From Paraplanobispora takensis (GTDB lineage: Bacteria > Actinomycetota > Actinomycetes > Streptosporangiales > Streptosporangiaceae), in assembly GCF_016863195.1 (NCBI RefSeq), contig NZ_BOOK01000020.1, positions 1-64,000 on the forward strand: a DNA stretch of 64,000 bases, read 5' to 3'. Each line of letters starts with the position of its first letter. Positions within the stretch are counted from its first letter, which is position 1. Both the position numbers and the translations under genes were made by a program. Under the pieces are notes generated by a model that was not told where the DNA came from, made no database searches, and saw only the letters and a program-made list of their open reading frames with translations. Below, in pieces: positions 10,116 through 19,835 of this stretch.

Positions 10116-10760
10116 TCACATCTCCTCCTGCATGGCGAGCATGCGGCGGATCTCGGCGCTCTGGGTCGCGGTGACGTCGGCGGCGAGCTCCTGGATCGTG
10201 ATGTGGGACCCGCCGATGAAGACCCGCTGGGACATCGAGATCGCGCCCTGGTGGTGGGCGATCATCAGCTGGAGGAAGAGCCGGTCGAACTCCTCGCCCG
10301 AGGCGGCCTTCAGGGACTCCATCTGCTCGGGCGTGGCCATGCCGGGCATGCCCTCGTGGCGGGCGTGGTGGTCGGGCACCCGCTGCCCCTGCCGCTGCAG
10401 CCAGGAGGTCATGAACTGGATCTCCGGTCCCTGGGCGTCCTGGATGCGCGAGGCGAGGCCCTTCAGCGTGGCCGACCGGGCGCGGGAGGGGGCCAGGACC
10501 GCCATGTCGAGGGCCTGCCGGTGGTGGACGACCATGTCCTGGACGTACTTGACGTCCACGGCGTTGGCGGAGGGGGCGGCCACGATGGTCGCGGCCTCGC
10601 TCGGACTGATCGTCCTGGCCGCCTCGCCGGGCCGGCCCGGCACGATGACCGGGGCCGTCGACCTGGCGGAGGGGGGCGCCTCGGCCTGGGCGCTGCAGGC
10701 CGCGAGGAAGGCGACGAGGGACAGGACAGAGATGGCCACGGGGATCGGCGCGGCGCGCAC
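10116..10760 (-). CDS. DUF305-domain lipoprotein
   Basis: A 214-residue exported protein. The signal peptide ends in the lipobox LAAC (Cys22), so it should be anchored to the outer face of the membrane. The DUF305 domain is ferritin-like in helix pattern, with HHRQALDM near residue 79 and a second LMIAHHQGAISM near residue 165. A His/Met-rich linker (HHARHEGMPGM) lies between. Some DUF305 proteins, such as CopM, bind copper; the His and Met here fit metal binding, but that is inference. The GTG follows AAGGAGG at 5 bp. The gene is divergent from the LVIVD-repeat protein gene. Confidence 0.88.
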   Translation of the reverse strand: MRAAPIPVAISVLSLVAFLAACSAQAEAPPSARSTAPVIVPGRPGEAARTISPSEAATIVAAPSANAVDVKYVQDMVVHHRQALDMAVLAPSRARSATLKGLASRIQDAQGPEIQFMTSWLQRQGQRVPDHHARHEGMPGMATPEQMESLKAASGEEFDRLFLQLMIAHHQGAISMSQRVFIGGSHITIQELAADVTATQSAEIRRMLAMQEEM

Positions 10761-11025
10761 CCGGCCTCCTTCACGGCAAAGGGTTCGTGCCTGGCAACCT
10801 AACCCGCGGTGATCCGCCGGGTAAAGACGGCACCCCCCGCTCCTCCCCGGCGGCCGAGGTGAGGCGGGCGGCAGGGCGTTACACGGTACAACTGCGAATT
10901 GTCAGGGTAAAGATGTCAAAGTAGATGTTTCTCCTTACACGGTGCCGTCTGGCCGATCTGACTGTCCGGGCTGACAATTTGGATCATTTCCGTGTGCCCT
11001 CATCTGCTCTGCCAGGAGGTCCCGA

Positions 11026-12414
11026 GTGCTCACACCCCGAAGAATCGGCCGGACCTTATTAGTGGCGGCTGCCGCGGCCCTGCTCGCGCCGGTGACCCCG
11101 GCCCAGGCCGCCGACATCCCGCCGAACGACCAGATCGTCACCAGCCCGAACGTCTCCCACGTGACCACGGTGGCCAAACCCGACGGGCTGACGACCACCA
11201 TCAACACCGACATCGCCTTCCAGGACGGCTACGCCTACGTCGGCAACTACGGCGGCTTCGCCATCTACGACATCCGCAACCCCAAGCAGGCCAAGGTCGT
11301 CGGCACCGTCGTCTGCCCGGGTTCGCAGATGGACGTCTCGGTCTACGGCAACCTGCTGTTCAGCGCCGTGGACTCCTCCCGCAACAACGACTCCTGTTCG
11401 AGCACCGCGCAGCCCGCGTCGGTCAAGGAGTCGTGGGAGGGCGTGCGGATCTTCGACATCAGCGACAAGGCCAACCCGAGGTACATCAAGTCCGTCGAGA
11501 CCAACTGCGGTTCGCACACCCTGACCCTGGTCCCGGGCAAGGGTTCGGACCGCAGGCGCAACGTCTACCTGTACGTCTCCTCCTACAACCCGAACGCGAC
11601 CTTCCCCGACTGCCAGCCGCCGCATGACAAGATCTCCGTCATCAAGGTCCCGCTGAGGAACCCGGCGGAGGCGGCCGTCGCGGCCACCCCGGTGATCTTC
11701 CCCGACGGCGGCAACGAGACCCAGCCGGGCCTGCTGCTGCCCACCAGCGGCTGCCACGACATCACGGTCTACGCCGAGAAGAACATCGCCGCGGGCGCCT
11801 GCATGGGCGACGGCGTGCTCTTCGACATCTCCGACCGCCTGAACCCGAAGGTGACCGCCCGGGTCACCGACCCGAACTTCGCGTTCTGGCACTCGGCGAC
11901 GTTCAACAACACGGCCACCAAGGTCGTCTTCACCGACGAGCTCGGCGGTGGCTCCGGCGCCACCTGCAACGAGGCCACCGGCCCGAACCGGGGAGCCGAC
12001 GCGATCTACGACATCGTCAAGGGCAAGCTCGTCTTCAAGAGCTACTTCAAGATCCCCCGCTACCAGGCGGACAACGAGAACTGCGTGGCCCACAACGGCT
12101 CGCTGATCCCGGTCAAGGGCAAGGACATCATGGTCCAGGCGTGGTACCAGGGCGGCATCTCGATCTGGGACTTCACCGACTCGTCCCGTCCGAAGGAGAT
12201 CGGCTACTTCGAGCGCGGCCCGGAGAGCCTGCCCGGCGGCGGCGGCATCTGGTCGGCCTACTACTACAACGGTTACATCTACGGCAGCGACTTCCACAAG
12301 GGATTCGACGTCGTGAAGATCGACGACCGGCGCACCGACCCGGCCAGGCACGTCCGCGTGGACCGGCTGAACGTGCAGACCCAGGAGTCCTACCACGGCC
12401 ACCACGGCTGGTGA
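11026..12414 (+). CDS. Secreted LVIVD-repeat beta-propeller-like protein
   Basis: A 462-residue exported protein. The signal peptide is LTPRRIGRT, then an Ala/Leu core, with probable signal peptidase I cleavage after AQA (about residue 29). The mature part has several LVIVD-type repeats of the pattern 'GYAYVGNYGGFAIYDIRNP', 'GVRIFDISDKANP', 'GVLFDISDRLNP', 'GISIWDFTDSSRP', 'YGSDFHKGFDVVKI', which suggests a beta-propeller. Cys residues occur in pairs, consistent with disulfides outside the cell. AGGAGG lies 7 bp before the GTG. It is divergent from the DUF305 gene across 265 bp. I recall this neighbour pair from other actinobacteria, but its function is unknown. Confidence 0.85.
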   Translation: MLTPRRIGRTLLVAAAAALLAPVTPAQAADIPPNDQIVTSPNVSHVTTVAKPDGLTTTINTDIAFQDGYAYVGNYGGFAIYDIRNPKQAKVVGTVVCPGSQMDVSVYGNLLFSAVDSSRNNDSCSSTAQPASVKESWEGVRIFDISDKANPRYIKSVETNCGSHTLTLVPGKGSDRRRNVYLYVSSYNPNATFPDCQPPHDKISVIKVPLRNPAEAAVAATPVIFPDGGNETQPGLLLPTSGCHDITVYAEKNIAAGACMGDGVLFDISDRLNPKVTARVTDPNFAFWHSATFNNTATKVVFTDELGGGSGATCNEATGPNRGADAIYDIVKGKLVFKSYFKIPRYQADNENCVAHNGSLIPVKGKDIMVQAWYQGGISIWDFTDSSRPKEIGYFERGPESLPGGGGIWSAYYYNGYIYGSDFHKGFDVVKIDDRRTDPARHVRVDRLNVQTQESYHGHHGW

Positions 12415-12442
12415 CCCCTGACGACCGGTAGACCCTGACAGG

Positions 12443-12473
12443 AGGGGGCGGCGGAACCCACCCGCCGCCCCCT
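12443..12473 (+). terminator. GC-rich hairpin terminator
   Basis: AGGGGGCGGCGG and CCGCCGCCCCCT form a perfect 12-bp stem with a 7-nt loop, 28 bp after the LVIVD gene stop and followed by TTCGCG. The RDD gene ends on the opposite strand at 12524, so it can serve both convergent genes. Confidence 0.7.
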
Positions 12474-12523
12474 TCGCGTGCCCGGGGAACCGCGGTGCCG
12501 GGGCCTCGGCCCGAAAGAGGTCC

Positions 12524-13429
12524 TCAGACCGGAGGGGCGAAGCCTCCGGGGGTGGGACCGGTGCCGTACGGCTGGGCGGGGGCCGGGGGGCCTCCGTACG
12601 GCTGCGCGGGCTGGAGGGCGGCGCCGTACGGCTGCGCGGGCAGGTGGGGGTGTCCCGAGGCGTGGGCGGCCTGGCGGGCGGCGGCGCGGCGCATCAGCCG
12701 GTCCAGGTGGCGGCGGCGCCGTTCGGCCAGGACCGCCGAGAGATAGGCGTACGGCGGCACGCCGGGCGGCGGGGGAGGGGAGACGTAGGAGGCGGTCTGG
12801 GCCGCGATGCGCCTGCCCATCTCCTGCTGCACGGCCGGGGACAGGTCGTGCAGGCGGGTGAGGTACTGCCGGGCGGTGTGGATGAGCTCCTCCGGCAGCT
12901 GGGACAGCTCCAGCGTCGCCGCCCACCCGGCCAGCTGCGGAGGCATCTGCGGGGGCGGGCCCGCGTTCCGCGGGCCGCGCTCGGAGATCACCATCGTCCC
13001 GGCGAAGACGTCGCCGAGGCGCTTGCCCTTGGGGGAGATGAGCGAGCAGATGACGGCCGGGCCGCCGCTGAGCGCGTAGATCTCGACGAAGCCCGTCAGG
13101 CCGCGGAAGAGCGCCTGCCGGAACAGCTCGGGACCGCCGTCGTCGCTCACCACCCGCAGCCCGAGGGCGAGCTTGCCCAGGGTGCGGCCCCGGGTCAGCG
13201 TCTCCATCAGCACGGGATAGGCCACCAGCACCAGCACCATGAACAGGATCACGAACGCCTCGGCCAGAGAGGAGTCCAGCACGGTGGTCGTGTTCGAGAT
13301 CAGCAGGAGGACGCCGATGATCGCCAGTGCCTGCACCAGGAAGTCGATCAGGAAAGCGGCCGCCCGGACCGGCAGCTGCGCGGTCTGAACGTCGACGACG
13401 ATCGCGTCACCGGTTACCAGATCGGACAC
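12524..13429 (-). CDS. RDD-family membrane protein with Pro/Tyr/Gly-rich tail
   Basis: A 301-residue membrane protein. The RDD domain (about residues 12-150) starts AQLPVRAAAFLIDFLVQ, has three hydrophobic segments and contains the TRGRTLGKLALGLRV motif. The cytoplasmic C-terminal half is charged. It ends in a low-complexity tail of repeated QPYG units (QPYGAALQPAQPYGG and similar). The GTG at 13429 fits the family start MSDLVTGDAIVVDV and has no Shine-Dalgarno, but TAGGGT lies 7 bp upstream, suggesting a leaderless message. It is divergent from SpoIIM, the arrangement seen for mycobacterial Rv3695 and Rv3694c. Its role is unknown. Confidence 0.87.
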   Translation of the reverse strand: MSDLVTGDAIVVDVQTAQLPVRAAAFLIDFLVQALAIIGVLLLISNTTTVLDSSLAEAFVILFMVLVLVAYPVLMETLTRGRTLGKLALGLRVVSDDGGPELFRQALFRGLTGFVEIYALSGGPAVICSLISPKGKRLGDVFAGTMVISERGPRNAGPPPQMPPQLAGWAATLELSQLPEELIHTARQYLTRLHDLSPAVQQEMGRRIAAQTASYVSPPPPPGVPPYAYLSAVLAERRRRHLDRLMRRAAARQAAHASGHPHLPAQPYGAALQPAQPYGGPPAPAQPYGTGPTPGGFAPPV

Positions 13430-13436
13430 ATGACCG

Positions 13437-13442
13437 ACCCTA
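13437..13442 (-). promoter_or_regulatory. -10 element, predicted leaderless RDD promoter
   Basis: TAGGGT on the minus strand with 7 bp to the GTG at 13429. It is one half of a back-to-back promoter pair with the element at 13497. Confidence 0.4.
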
Positions 13443-13496
13443 CCGTCCGGTGCGGACAGGCAGGATGCCGCGTGGCGGTTTCCGGGGCACGGACAA

Positions 13497-13502
13497 TAGG
13501 CT
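13497..13502 (+). promoter_or_regulatory. -10 element, predicted leaderless SpoIIM promoter
   Basis: TAGGCT with 6 bp to the GTG at 13509 and no Shine-Dalgarno. A transcript would begin at the start codon. Confidence 0.4.
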
Positions 13503-13508
13503 CGGAAT

Positions 13509-14501
13509 GTGGACATCGATGCCTTCGTGACCGCCCACCAGCCGACGTGGGACCGTCTCGATCAGCTGGTGAAGCGCCGCCGCCATCTCAGCGGGGCGGA
13601 GGTCGACGAACTGGTCGAGCTGTACGAGCGGGTCGCCACGCACCTGTCCATCGCGCGCTCGTCGTCCCGTGACGGGCTGCTGATCGGCCGGCTGGCCTCC
13701 CTGGTCGCCCGGGCCCGCTCGGCCGTCACCGGGGCGCACGCCCCCCTCTGGCGGGAGGTCGTCCGGTTCTGGACGGTCTCCTTCCCGGTCGTCGCCTACC
13801 GGTCCTGGCGCTGGTGGCTGGGCGCGACCCTCGCCTCGGCGGCGATCGCCGTGGTCACCGGGATGTGGGTGGCGGGCAGCCCGGAGGTCCAGGCGAGCCT
13901 GGGCACCCCCGAGGAGATCCGGCAGCTCGTCGAGCACGACTTCGCCGACTACTACAGCGAGAACCCCGCGGGCTCCTTCGCCGCGCACGTCTGGCTGAAC
14001 AACGCCTGGGTCGCGGCGCAGTGCATCGCGTTCTCGATCCTGCTGGGCCTCCCGATCCTGTACGTCCTGCTGCAGAACGCGCTCAACGTCGGAGTCCTGG
14101 GCGGCCTGATGGCCGCGGCGGGCAAGAGCGACGTCTTCTTCGGCCTGATCACCCCGCACGGGCTGCTGGAGCTCACGGCGGTCTTCCTCGCGGCGGGGGC
14201 CGGCCTGAAGCTGGGCTGGACCGTGATCGACCCCGGACCGCGCCCGCGCGGCCAGGCGCTGGCCGAGCAGGGGCGCGCGATCGTCAGCGTGGCGCTGGGC
14301 CTGGTCGTCGTCCTGCTCGTCTCCGGCCTGATAGAGGCGCTGGTCACCCCGTCCCCGCTGCCGACCTGGGCGCGGATCGGCATCGGAGTGCTCGCCGAGG
14401 CCGTCTTCCTGACCTACGTCGTGTACTTCGGCCGCAGGGCGGCCGCGGCAGGCGAGACCGGTGACGTCGAGCGCGCCCCGGACGTCGTCCCGGCCGCCTG
14501 A
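13509..14501 (+). CDS. Stage II sporulation protein M-like membrane protein (DUF95)
   Basis: A 330-residue integral membrane protein of the SpoIIM/DUF95 family. About 100 soluble N-terminal residues (MDIDAFVTAHQPTWDRLDQL) precede five to six hydrophobic segments. They include WWLGATLASAAIAVVTGM, VAAQCIAFSILLGLPILYVLL and the family motif FFGLITPHGLLELTAVF. In Bacillus, SpoIIM is part of the engulfment machinery. In actinobacteria the gene belongs to the MoxR/DUF58/RDD cluster and its function is not established. The start is a GTG with a -10-like TAGGCT 6 bp upstream. Confidence 0.9.
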   Translation: MDIDAFVTAHQPTWDRLDQLVKRRRHLSGAEVDELVELYERVATHLSIARSSSRDGLLIGRLASLVARARSAVTGAHAPLWREVVRFWTVSFPVVAYRSWRWWLGATLASAAIAVVTGMWVAGSPEVQASLGTPEEIRQLVEHDFADYYSENPAGSFAAHVWLNNAWVAAQCIAFSILLGLPILYVLLQNALNVGVLGGLMAAAGKSDVFFGLITPHGLLELTAVFLAAGAGLKLGWTVIDPGPRPRGQALAEQGRAIVSVALGLVVVLLVSGLIEALVTPSPLPTWARIGIGVLAEAVFLTYVVYFGRRAAAAGETGDVERAPDVVPAA

Positions 14502-14582
14502 CGACCCCGGGTGATTTGTCTCTTTTCGTGAGGTCGCTCGGCTAAAGTCGTCCCACGCCTCCCCCCGACCGTGGAGCCCCTC

Positions 14583-16067
14583 GTGACCACAGCTCTGCGC
14601 GCCGCCCTCGCCTTCGCCCTGCTCGCCGGCTTCTACGTGCTGGTGGGGCTCATCCTGGCGGCGGCCGTCCTGTTCGACTTCTGGCTGTTCTTCGTCGACT
14701 TCCACGCCGGCGGGCTGAAGGTCGCGGTCCTGCTGACCTTCGCGGCCGGTGCGCTCGTACGGGCCCTGTGGGTGGCCCGCAGCAGGAACAGGGACGGCGA
14801 CGAGCCCGGCGTGGCCGTTGCCAGGGAGCACGAGCCCGAGCTGTGGCGGACGGTCGAGGAGCTCGCCGCGCGCGTGCGGACCGGCGCCCCCGACGAGATC
14901 CGCCTCGTCGCCGAGGTGAACGCCGCGGTCTCCGAGGACACCCGGTTCCTGGGGCTGAGGGCGACCCGGCGCCGCATGTACATCGGCCTGCCGCTGGTCG
15001 AGACCCTCACGGTCGACGAGATGCGCGCGGTGCTGGGGCACGAGCTGGGCCACTACAGCGGTGCGCACACCCGTCTGGGCGCGCCCGTCTACCGGGGCAG
15101 GGCGGCGCTGATCGCGACCGTCCGGGGGCTGGGCGACCACCCGATCGTCCAGCGGCTGTTCTCCTGGTACGCCAAGCTCTACCTACGCATCTCGCAGGCC
15201 GTCTCACGCCGCCAGGAGCTGGAGGCCGACGAGTTCGCGGTGGCGATCGCGGGCCGGGAGGCGGCGGCCGGAGCGCTGCGCAAGGTCCACGCCACGGCGC
15301 TGGCCTGGGAGCTGTTCGCGGAGGACTACCTGACGCTCACCGGGGCCGGCGGCAACCGCCCCGCCCGGGTGCTGGAGGGCTTCCGCGCGCTGCTGGGCGA
15401 CCCGGCCCGGCGGGCCGAGGTCGCCAGGGCGAGCGAGCGGCCCGAGGAGGTCTCGCCCTACGACTCCCATCCCGGCCTGGCCGAACGGCTCGCGGCGATC
15501 GCCCTGCTGCCGGAGCCGGGGCACCGGCCCGACCGGCGGCCGGCGACCGCGCTCCTGGCCGATCCGGAGCGCGCCGCGGCCGCCGTGGAGCAGACCATCT
15601 GGAGCCCCGAGGCGCTGTCCGGGCTGCGGCCGGTGCCCTGGGAGGAACTGGTCGAGCGCGGGATGTACGCCCTGCGCAACGAGGAGGCGCTGCACGACCT
15701 GGCCGTCGCCGGCCGGCGGGTCACGGGGGCCCCGATGCCCTACCTGGACGCCGCCTTCGAGGCGCTGGCCCGCGGGCGGCGCGCCGACCTGGAGGCCGAG
15801 CTGCTGCGGCTCGGCTGGAACCCCTCGGACACGCTGCTGGCGGGCGTGCTGGGACAGGCGCTGGAGGCCGTACTGGTCCAGCACGGGCAGGCCCGGTGGA
15901 CGCTCTCCTGGTCCGGCCCGGCCCGGCTGCTGTTCGAGGACGGCGAGGAGGTCCTGGTGAGGGAGTACGCGGCCAAGGTCGTCGCCGATCCCATGGGCGT
16001 GCCGGGCATGCGGCAGTGGCTGGCCGGCCTGGGCGTGGCCCCCGACTACGTCCCCGTCCCGGCCTGA
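14583..16067 (+). CDS. M48-family membrane zinc metallopeptidase
   Basis: A 494-residue HtpX/Ste24-like protease. Two N-terminal hydrophobic segments (about residues 5-30 and 38-60) anchor it. The zinc motif HELGH is at about residues 153-157 and the third ligand is in ELEADEFAV (about 210). A long C-terminal extension of about 250 residues without further membrane segments is not typical of HtpX and has no recognisable domain. The GTG at 14583 is used because GGAG precedes it at 6 bp; an alternative GTG lies at 14571. A TAAAGT -10-like element is at 14543. It sits between SpoIIM and DUF58, a position that is empty in mycobacteria. Confidence 0.87.
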   Translation: MTTALRAALAFALLAGFYVLVGLILAAAVLFDFWLFFVDFHAGGLKVAVLLTFAAGALVRALWVARSRNRDGDEPGVAVAREHEPELWRTVEELAARVRTGAPDEIRLVAEVNAAVSEDTRFLGLRATRRRMYIGLPLVETLTVDEMRAVLGHELGHYSGAHTRLGAPVYRGRAALIATVRGLGDHPIVQRLFSWYAKLYLRISQAVSRRQELEADEFAVAIAGREAAAGALRKVHATALAWELFAEDYLTLTGAGGNRPARVLEGFRALLGDPARRAEVARASERPEEVSPYDSHPGLAERLAAIALLPEPGHRPDRRPATALLADPERAAAAVEQTIWSPEALSGLRPVPWEELVERGMYALRNEEALHDLAVAGRRVTGAPMPYLDAAFEALARGRRADLEAELLRLGWNPSDTLLAGVLGQALEAVLVQHGQARWTLSWSGPARLLFEDGEEVLVREYAAKVVADPMGVPGMRQWLAGLGVAPDYVPVPA

Positions 16068-16069
16068 CG

Positions 16070-16170
16070 GCGCCGTACGGCCCGCATCCGCCCGGCGCGC
16101 CGTACGGATCCGTCCCCGCCCGGCGACGTCGTACGGCCTCCGCATCCGCCCGGCGGCGCGGTACGGCCCG
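16070..16170. repeat. Tandem 27-30 bp GTACGG repeats between convergent genes
   Basis: Three head-to-tail units at 16070-16096, 16097-16124 and 16125-16154, plus a partial unit at 16155-16170. Each begins GCGCCGTACGG or a close variant and ends CATCCGCCCGGC or a close variant. They fill the space between the M48 stop (16067) and the DUF58 stop (16179). Nothing else is seen in the gap. Confidence 0.8.
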
Positions 16171-16178
16171 AGGTCCCG

Positions 16179-17500
16179 TCAGAGCCGGCCGGCGGCCTTC
16201 AGGGCCAGGTAGGCGTCGGCGAGCGCCGGGGCGATCTGGTCGGGCAGGGCGTCGACGACCTCCACGCCGTGCCGGCGCAGCCTCGCCGTCATCCGGCGGC
16301 GCGCGCCGCGCAGATGCTCGGCGGCGGCCGCGTCGTAGACCTGCTCGGCGGTGTCCCTGCCCTCCGCCATGGCGGCGACCCGCGGGTCGGACACCGCGGC
16401 GAGCAGGACCAGGTGGCGGGAGGCGAGCTGGGGGAGCACCGGCAGCAGGCCCTCCTCCAGGGCCGCCGGGTTCAGGTCGGTGAGCAGCACCACCAGGCAG
16501 CGGTGCGCGGCCCTGGCCATGACGGCGGCGACCATGCCCTCGGAGTCGGCCTCGACCAGCTCCGCCTCGATCGGCGCCATGGCGTTCACCAGGACCGACA
16601 GCAGCTCGGTGCGGGAGGCGCCGGACACCCAGGCGCGGACGGTCCGGTCGTGGGCCAGGAAGTCGACCCGGTCCCCGGCGCGGGCCGCCAGCGCGGCCAG
16701 CAGCAGCGCGGCGTCCATCGACCAGTCGAGCCGGGGCCAGCCGGAGGGGTCGCCCGAGGCCGGGTCCACGCCGACGCGGCCGGCCGAGGTGCGGCTGGTG
16801 TCGAGCACGATCAGCACGCGCCTGTCCCGCTCCGGGCGCCAGGTCCGCACCACCACGTCGTTGCGCCTGGCCGTGGCCCGCCAGTCGATGGAGCGCACGT
16901 CGTCGCCGGCCACGTACTCCCGCAGGGAGTCGAACTCGGTCCCCTGCCCGCGGATCAGCACCGGGTGGCGGCCTTCGAGCTCACGCAGCCGGGAGAGCTT
17001 GGCGGGCAGGTGGCTGCGGCTGAGGAAGGGCGGCAGCACCCGGATCGTCCACGGCACGGCGTGCGAGCCCTGCCGGGCCGCCAGGCCCAGCGGGCCGAGG
17101 GAGCGGACGGTGACCACGGCGGACTCGCGCTCGCCCCGCCGGGACGGGGTCAGCGTGGTGACCACCCGGCGGCGCTCTCCGGCGGGGACGTCCAGGGACT
17201 GCTGCCGGGGAAGCGCGCGGGCGCTGGGCGACCAGGCGTCCCTGATGAGCCCGCGCACCCGCCGCGGCCCCGGGTTGGTGACGGTCAGCGTCACCTCGAC
17301 GGCGTCGCCGAGCCGTACCCTGCGCTCTCCCGAGCGCTCCAGGCGCAGCGGGCGGACGCCCCCGGCCAGCAGCAGGTCCGCCACGACCAGCGCCGTCAGC
17401 AGCGCGAGCACCCCGAGCACCGCGACTGCCGGCTGCGGGGCGAACAGCACCACGATCGCGCCGAGGGCGGCCAGCAGCCCCGTGCGCCCGGTGAGCGCCA

Positions 17501-17501
<1 letters not shown>
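16179..17501 (-). CDS. DUF58-domain membrane protein
   Basis: A 440-residue protein. Two closely spaced hydrophobic segments (about residues 8-45) are followed by a beta-rich middle region. The DUF58 domain, a von Willebrand-A-like fold, has the hallmark DDVRSIDWRATARRNDVVVR and then RRVLIVLDTS with its DxS metal-site remnant. The family works with MoxR AAA+ ATPases, probably as a membrane-bound client or adaptor of the ATPase. Its ATG overlaps the moxR stop (TGATG), so the two are translationally coupled. It corresponds in place to mycobacterial Rv3693. Confidence 0.92.
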
Positions 17502-18508
<1,007 letters not shown>

Positions 18509-18569
18509 GCGGCGCCCTCCCCGGCGGTGCCGCGCCCGGCGATGCCGGGCCCGAGGGTGCTGTGCTCGC

Positions 18570-19835
18570 TCACGAGTCGCGTACCTGCCTTTCCAGGATG
18601 TCGAGGTGCCGGGCCAGGGCCACGAGCCCCGCGTCGTCGTCGGGCGCCGCGCCGTACAGCAGGGCCCCCGCCTGGTGAGAATCTAGCGGGGTTCGCATGG
18701 CGACGGCCGCCACCACCCCCGCCGGAGTGGCGTCGCCCGTCAGTCCGAGGCGCGGGATGATCCGGTCGAGGGTCGCGGCCCGCAGGGCCGCCGCCGCCCG
18801 GTCGCGGGCCCTGCGCGAGCGGTAGAGACGTCCCCGCCCCTCCACGGTCTCGGCGGCGCGCACGACGACCGGCAGCCGCTCGGCGACCACCGGGCCGAGC
18901 CTGCGGGCGCGCCAGACCGCGACCAGCGCGACGGCGATGAACAGCTGCAGGAACGCCCAGTTGACCCCGGGCGGGATCAGGTCGGTCAGAGTGGCCTCGC
19001 CCTCCCTCCGGGCCCCGCTCGTCTGCGGCAGGCCGGGCACCAGCCAGACCACCGCCGGCCGGGCGCCGGCCAGGTTCATGGCCAGGGCGGCGTTGCCGTC
19101 CCCGGCCAGGCGCTCGTTGGTCATGAAATCGCCGGAGCCCACGACGGTGATCTGCCGGCCGGCGGCGTGGAAGGCGATCACGCTGCCGCCGTAGCAGCTG
19201 CGCGAGCCCGCGGGGCCGTTGTAGGAGACGCCGCCCGTCATGGCGGTGCCCGCCCGCAGGGCCGCGGGCAGGTCGCAGCCCGGCTCGCGGGACTCCACGT
19301 CCGTCAGCGCGCCCGCGGAGACGCCGGGTGCCAGGGCCTGCAGCGCCTGGGTCACCGGCTCGATCAGCAGCCGGTCGCCGGGCACCTCGGCGAGCTCCGC
19401 CATCAGCGTGCTGTCGGCGAGGAACTCGGTCCGGCCCACCAGCAGCAGCGAGTCCGGGGTGGCCAGCTCCCGGGCCTTCTCGACGGTCCCGGCCGGGCGG
19501 ACCTCGACGCCCTGGTCGCGCAGGAGCTGGGCCAGGGCGTGCGCCCCGACCGGGGTGGTCGCCTCGGAGTCGAGGCGGCCGCCGGGGCGCGGCGAGGCGA
19601 TCAGCACGGTCACCGCGGCGAGCACCACCATGATCGCCAGTACGCCGAACACCCCGCGGGTGCGCCGCCACGAGTCCCGTACGCGCGGGGACACGGGCGT
19701 GCCGGCCGGCGGGGGCCCGGCGTCCGCCGCAGAAGCACCGGGAGGGGCGCCGGGAGCGCCGGAGGCGGGCGGGGAGGCGAGAGTGCCGGCGGCCGGGCCC
19801 GGTGCGGGCTGCGGTGCCGGCGGGTCGAGGCTCAC
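18570..19835 (-). CDS. DUF4350-domain membrane protein
   Basis: A 421-residue protein. The first 60 residues are Pro/Ala-rich. A membrane segment follows (VFGVLAIMVVLAAVTVLIA, about 70-90), then an extracytoplasmic DUF4350 region resembling a class I glutamine amidotransferase-like fold. A second hydrophobic segment lies near residue 290 (WAFLQLFIAVALVAVW), with a cytoplasmic tail. It is conserved next to moxR in actinobacteria (Rv3691 position). The GTG overlaps the DUF4129 stop by 4 bp. Catalytic residues are not recognisable, so a structural role is as likely as an enzymatic one. Confidence 0.85.
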   Translation of the reverse strand: MSLDPPAPQPAPGPAAGTLASPPASGAPGAPPGASAADAGPPPAGTPVSPRVRDSWRRTRGVFGVLAIMVVLAAVTVLIASPRPGGRLDSEATTPVGAHALAQLLRDQGVEVRPAGTVEKARELATPDSLLLVGRTEFLADSTLMAELAEVPGDRLLIEPVTQALQALAPGVSAGALTDVESREPGCDLPAALRAGTAMTGGVSYNGPAGSRSCYGGSVIAFHAAGRQITVVGSGDFMTNERLAGDGNAALAMNLAGARPAVVWLVPGLPQTSGARREGEATLTDLIPPGVNWAFLQLFIAVALVAVWRARRLGPVVAERLPVVVRAAETVEGRGRLYRSRRARDRAAAALRAATLDRIIPRLGLTGDATPAGVVAAVAMRTPLDSHQAGALLYGAAPDDDAGLVALARHLDILERQVRDS

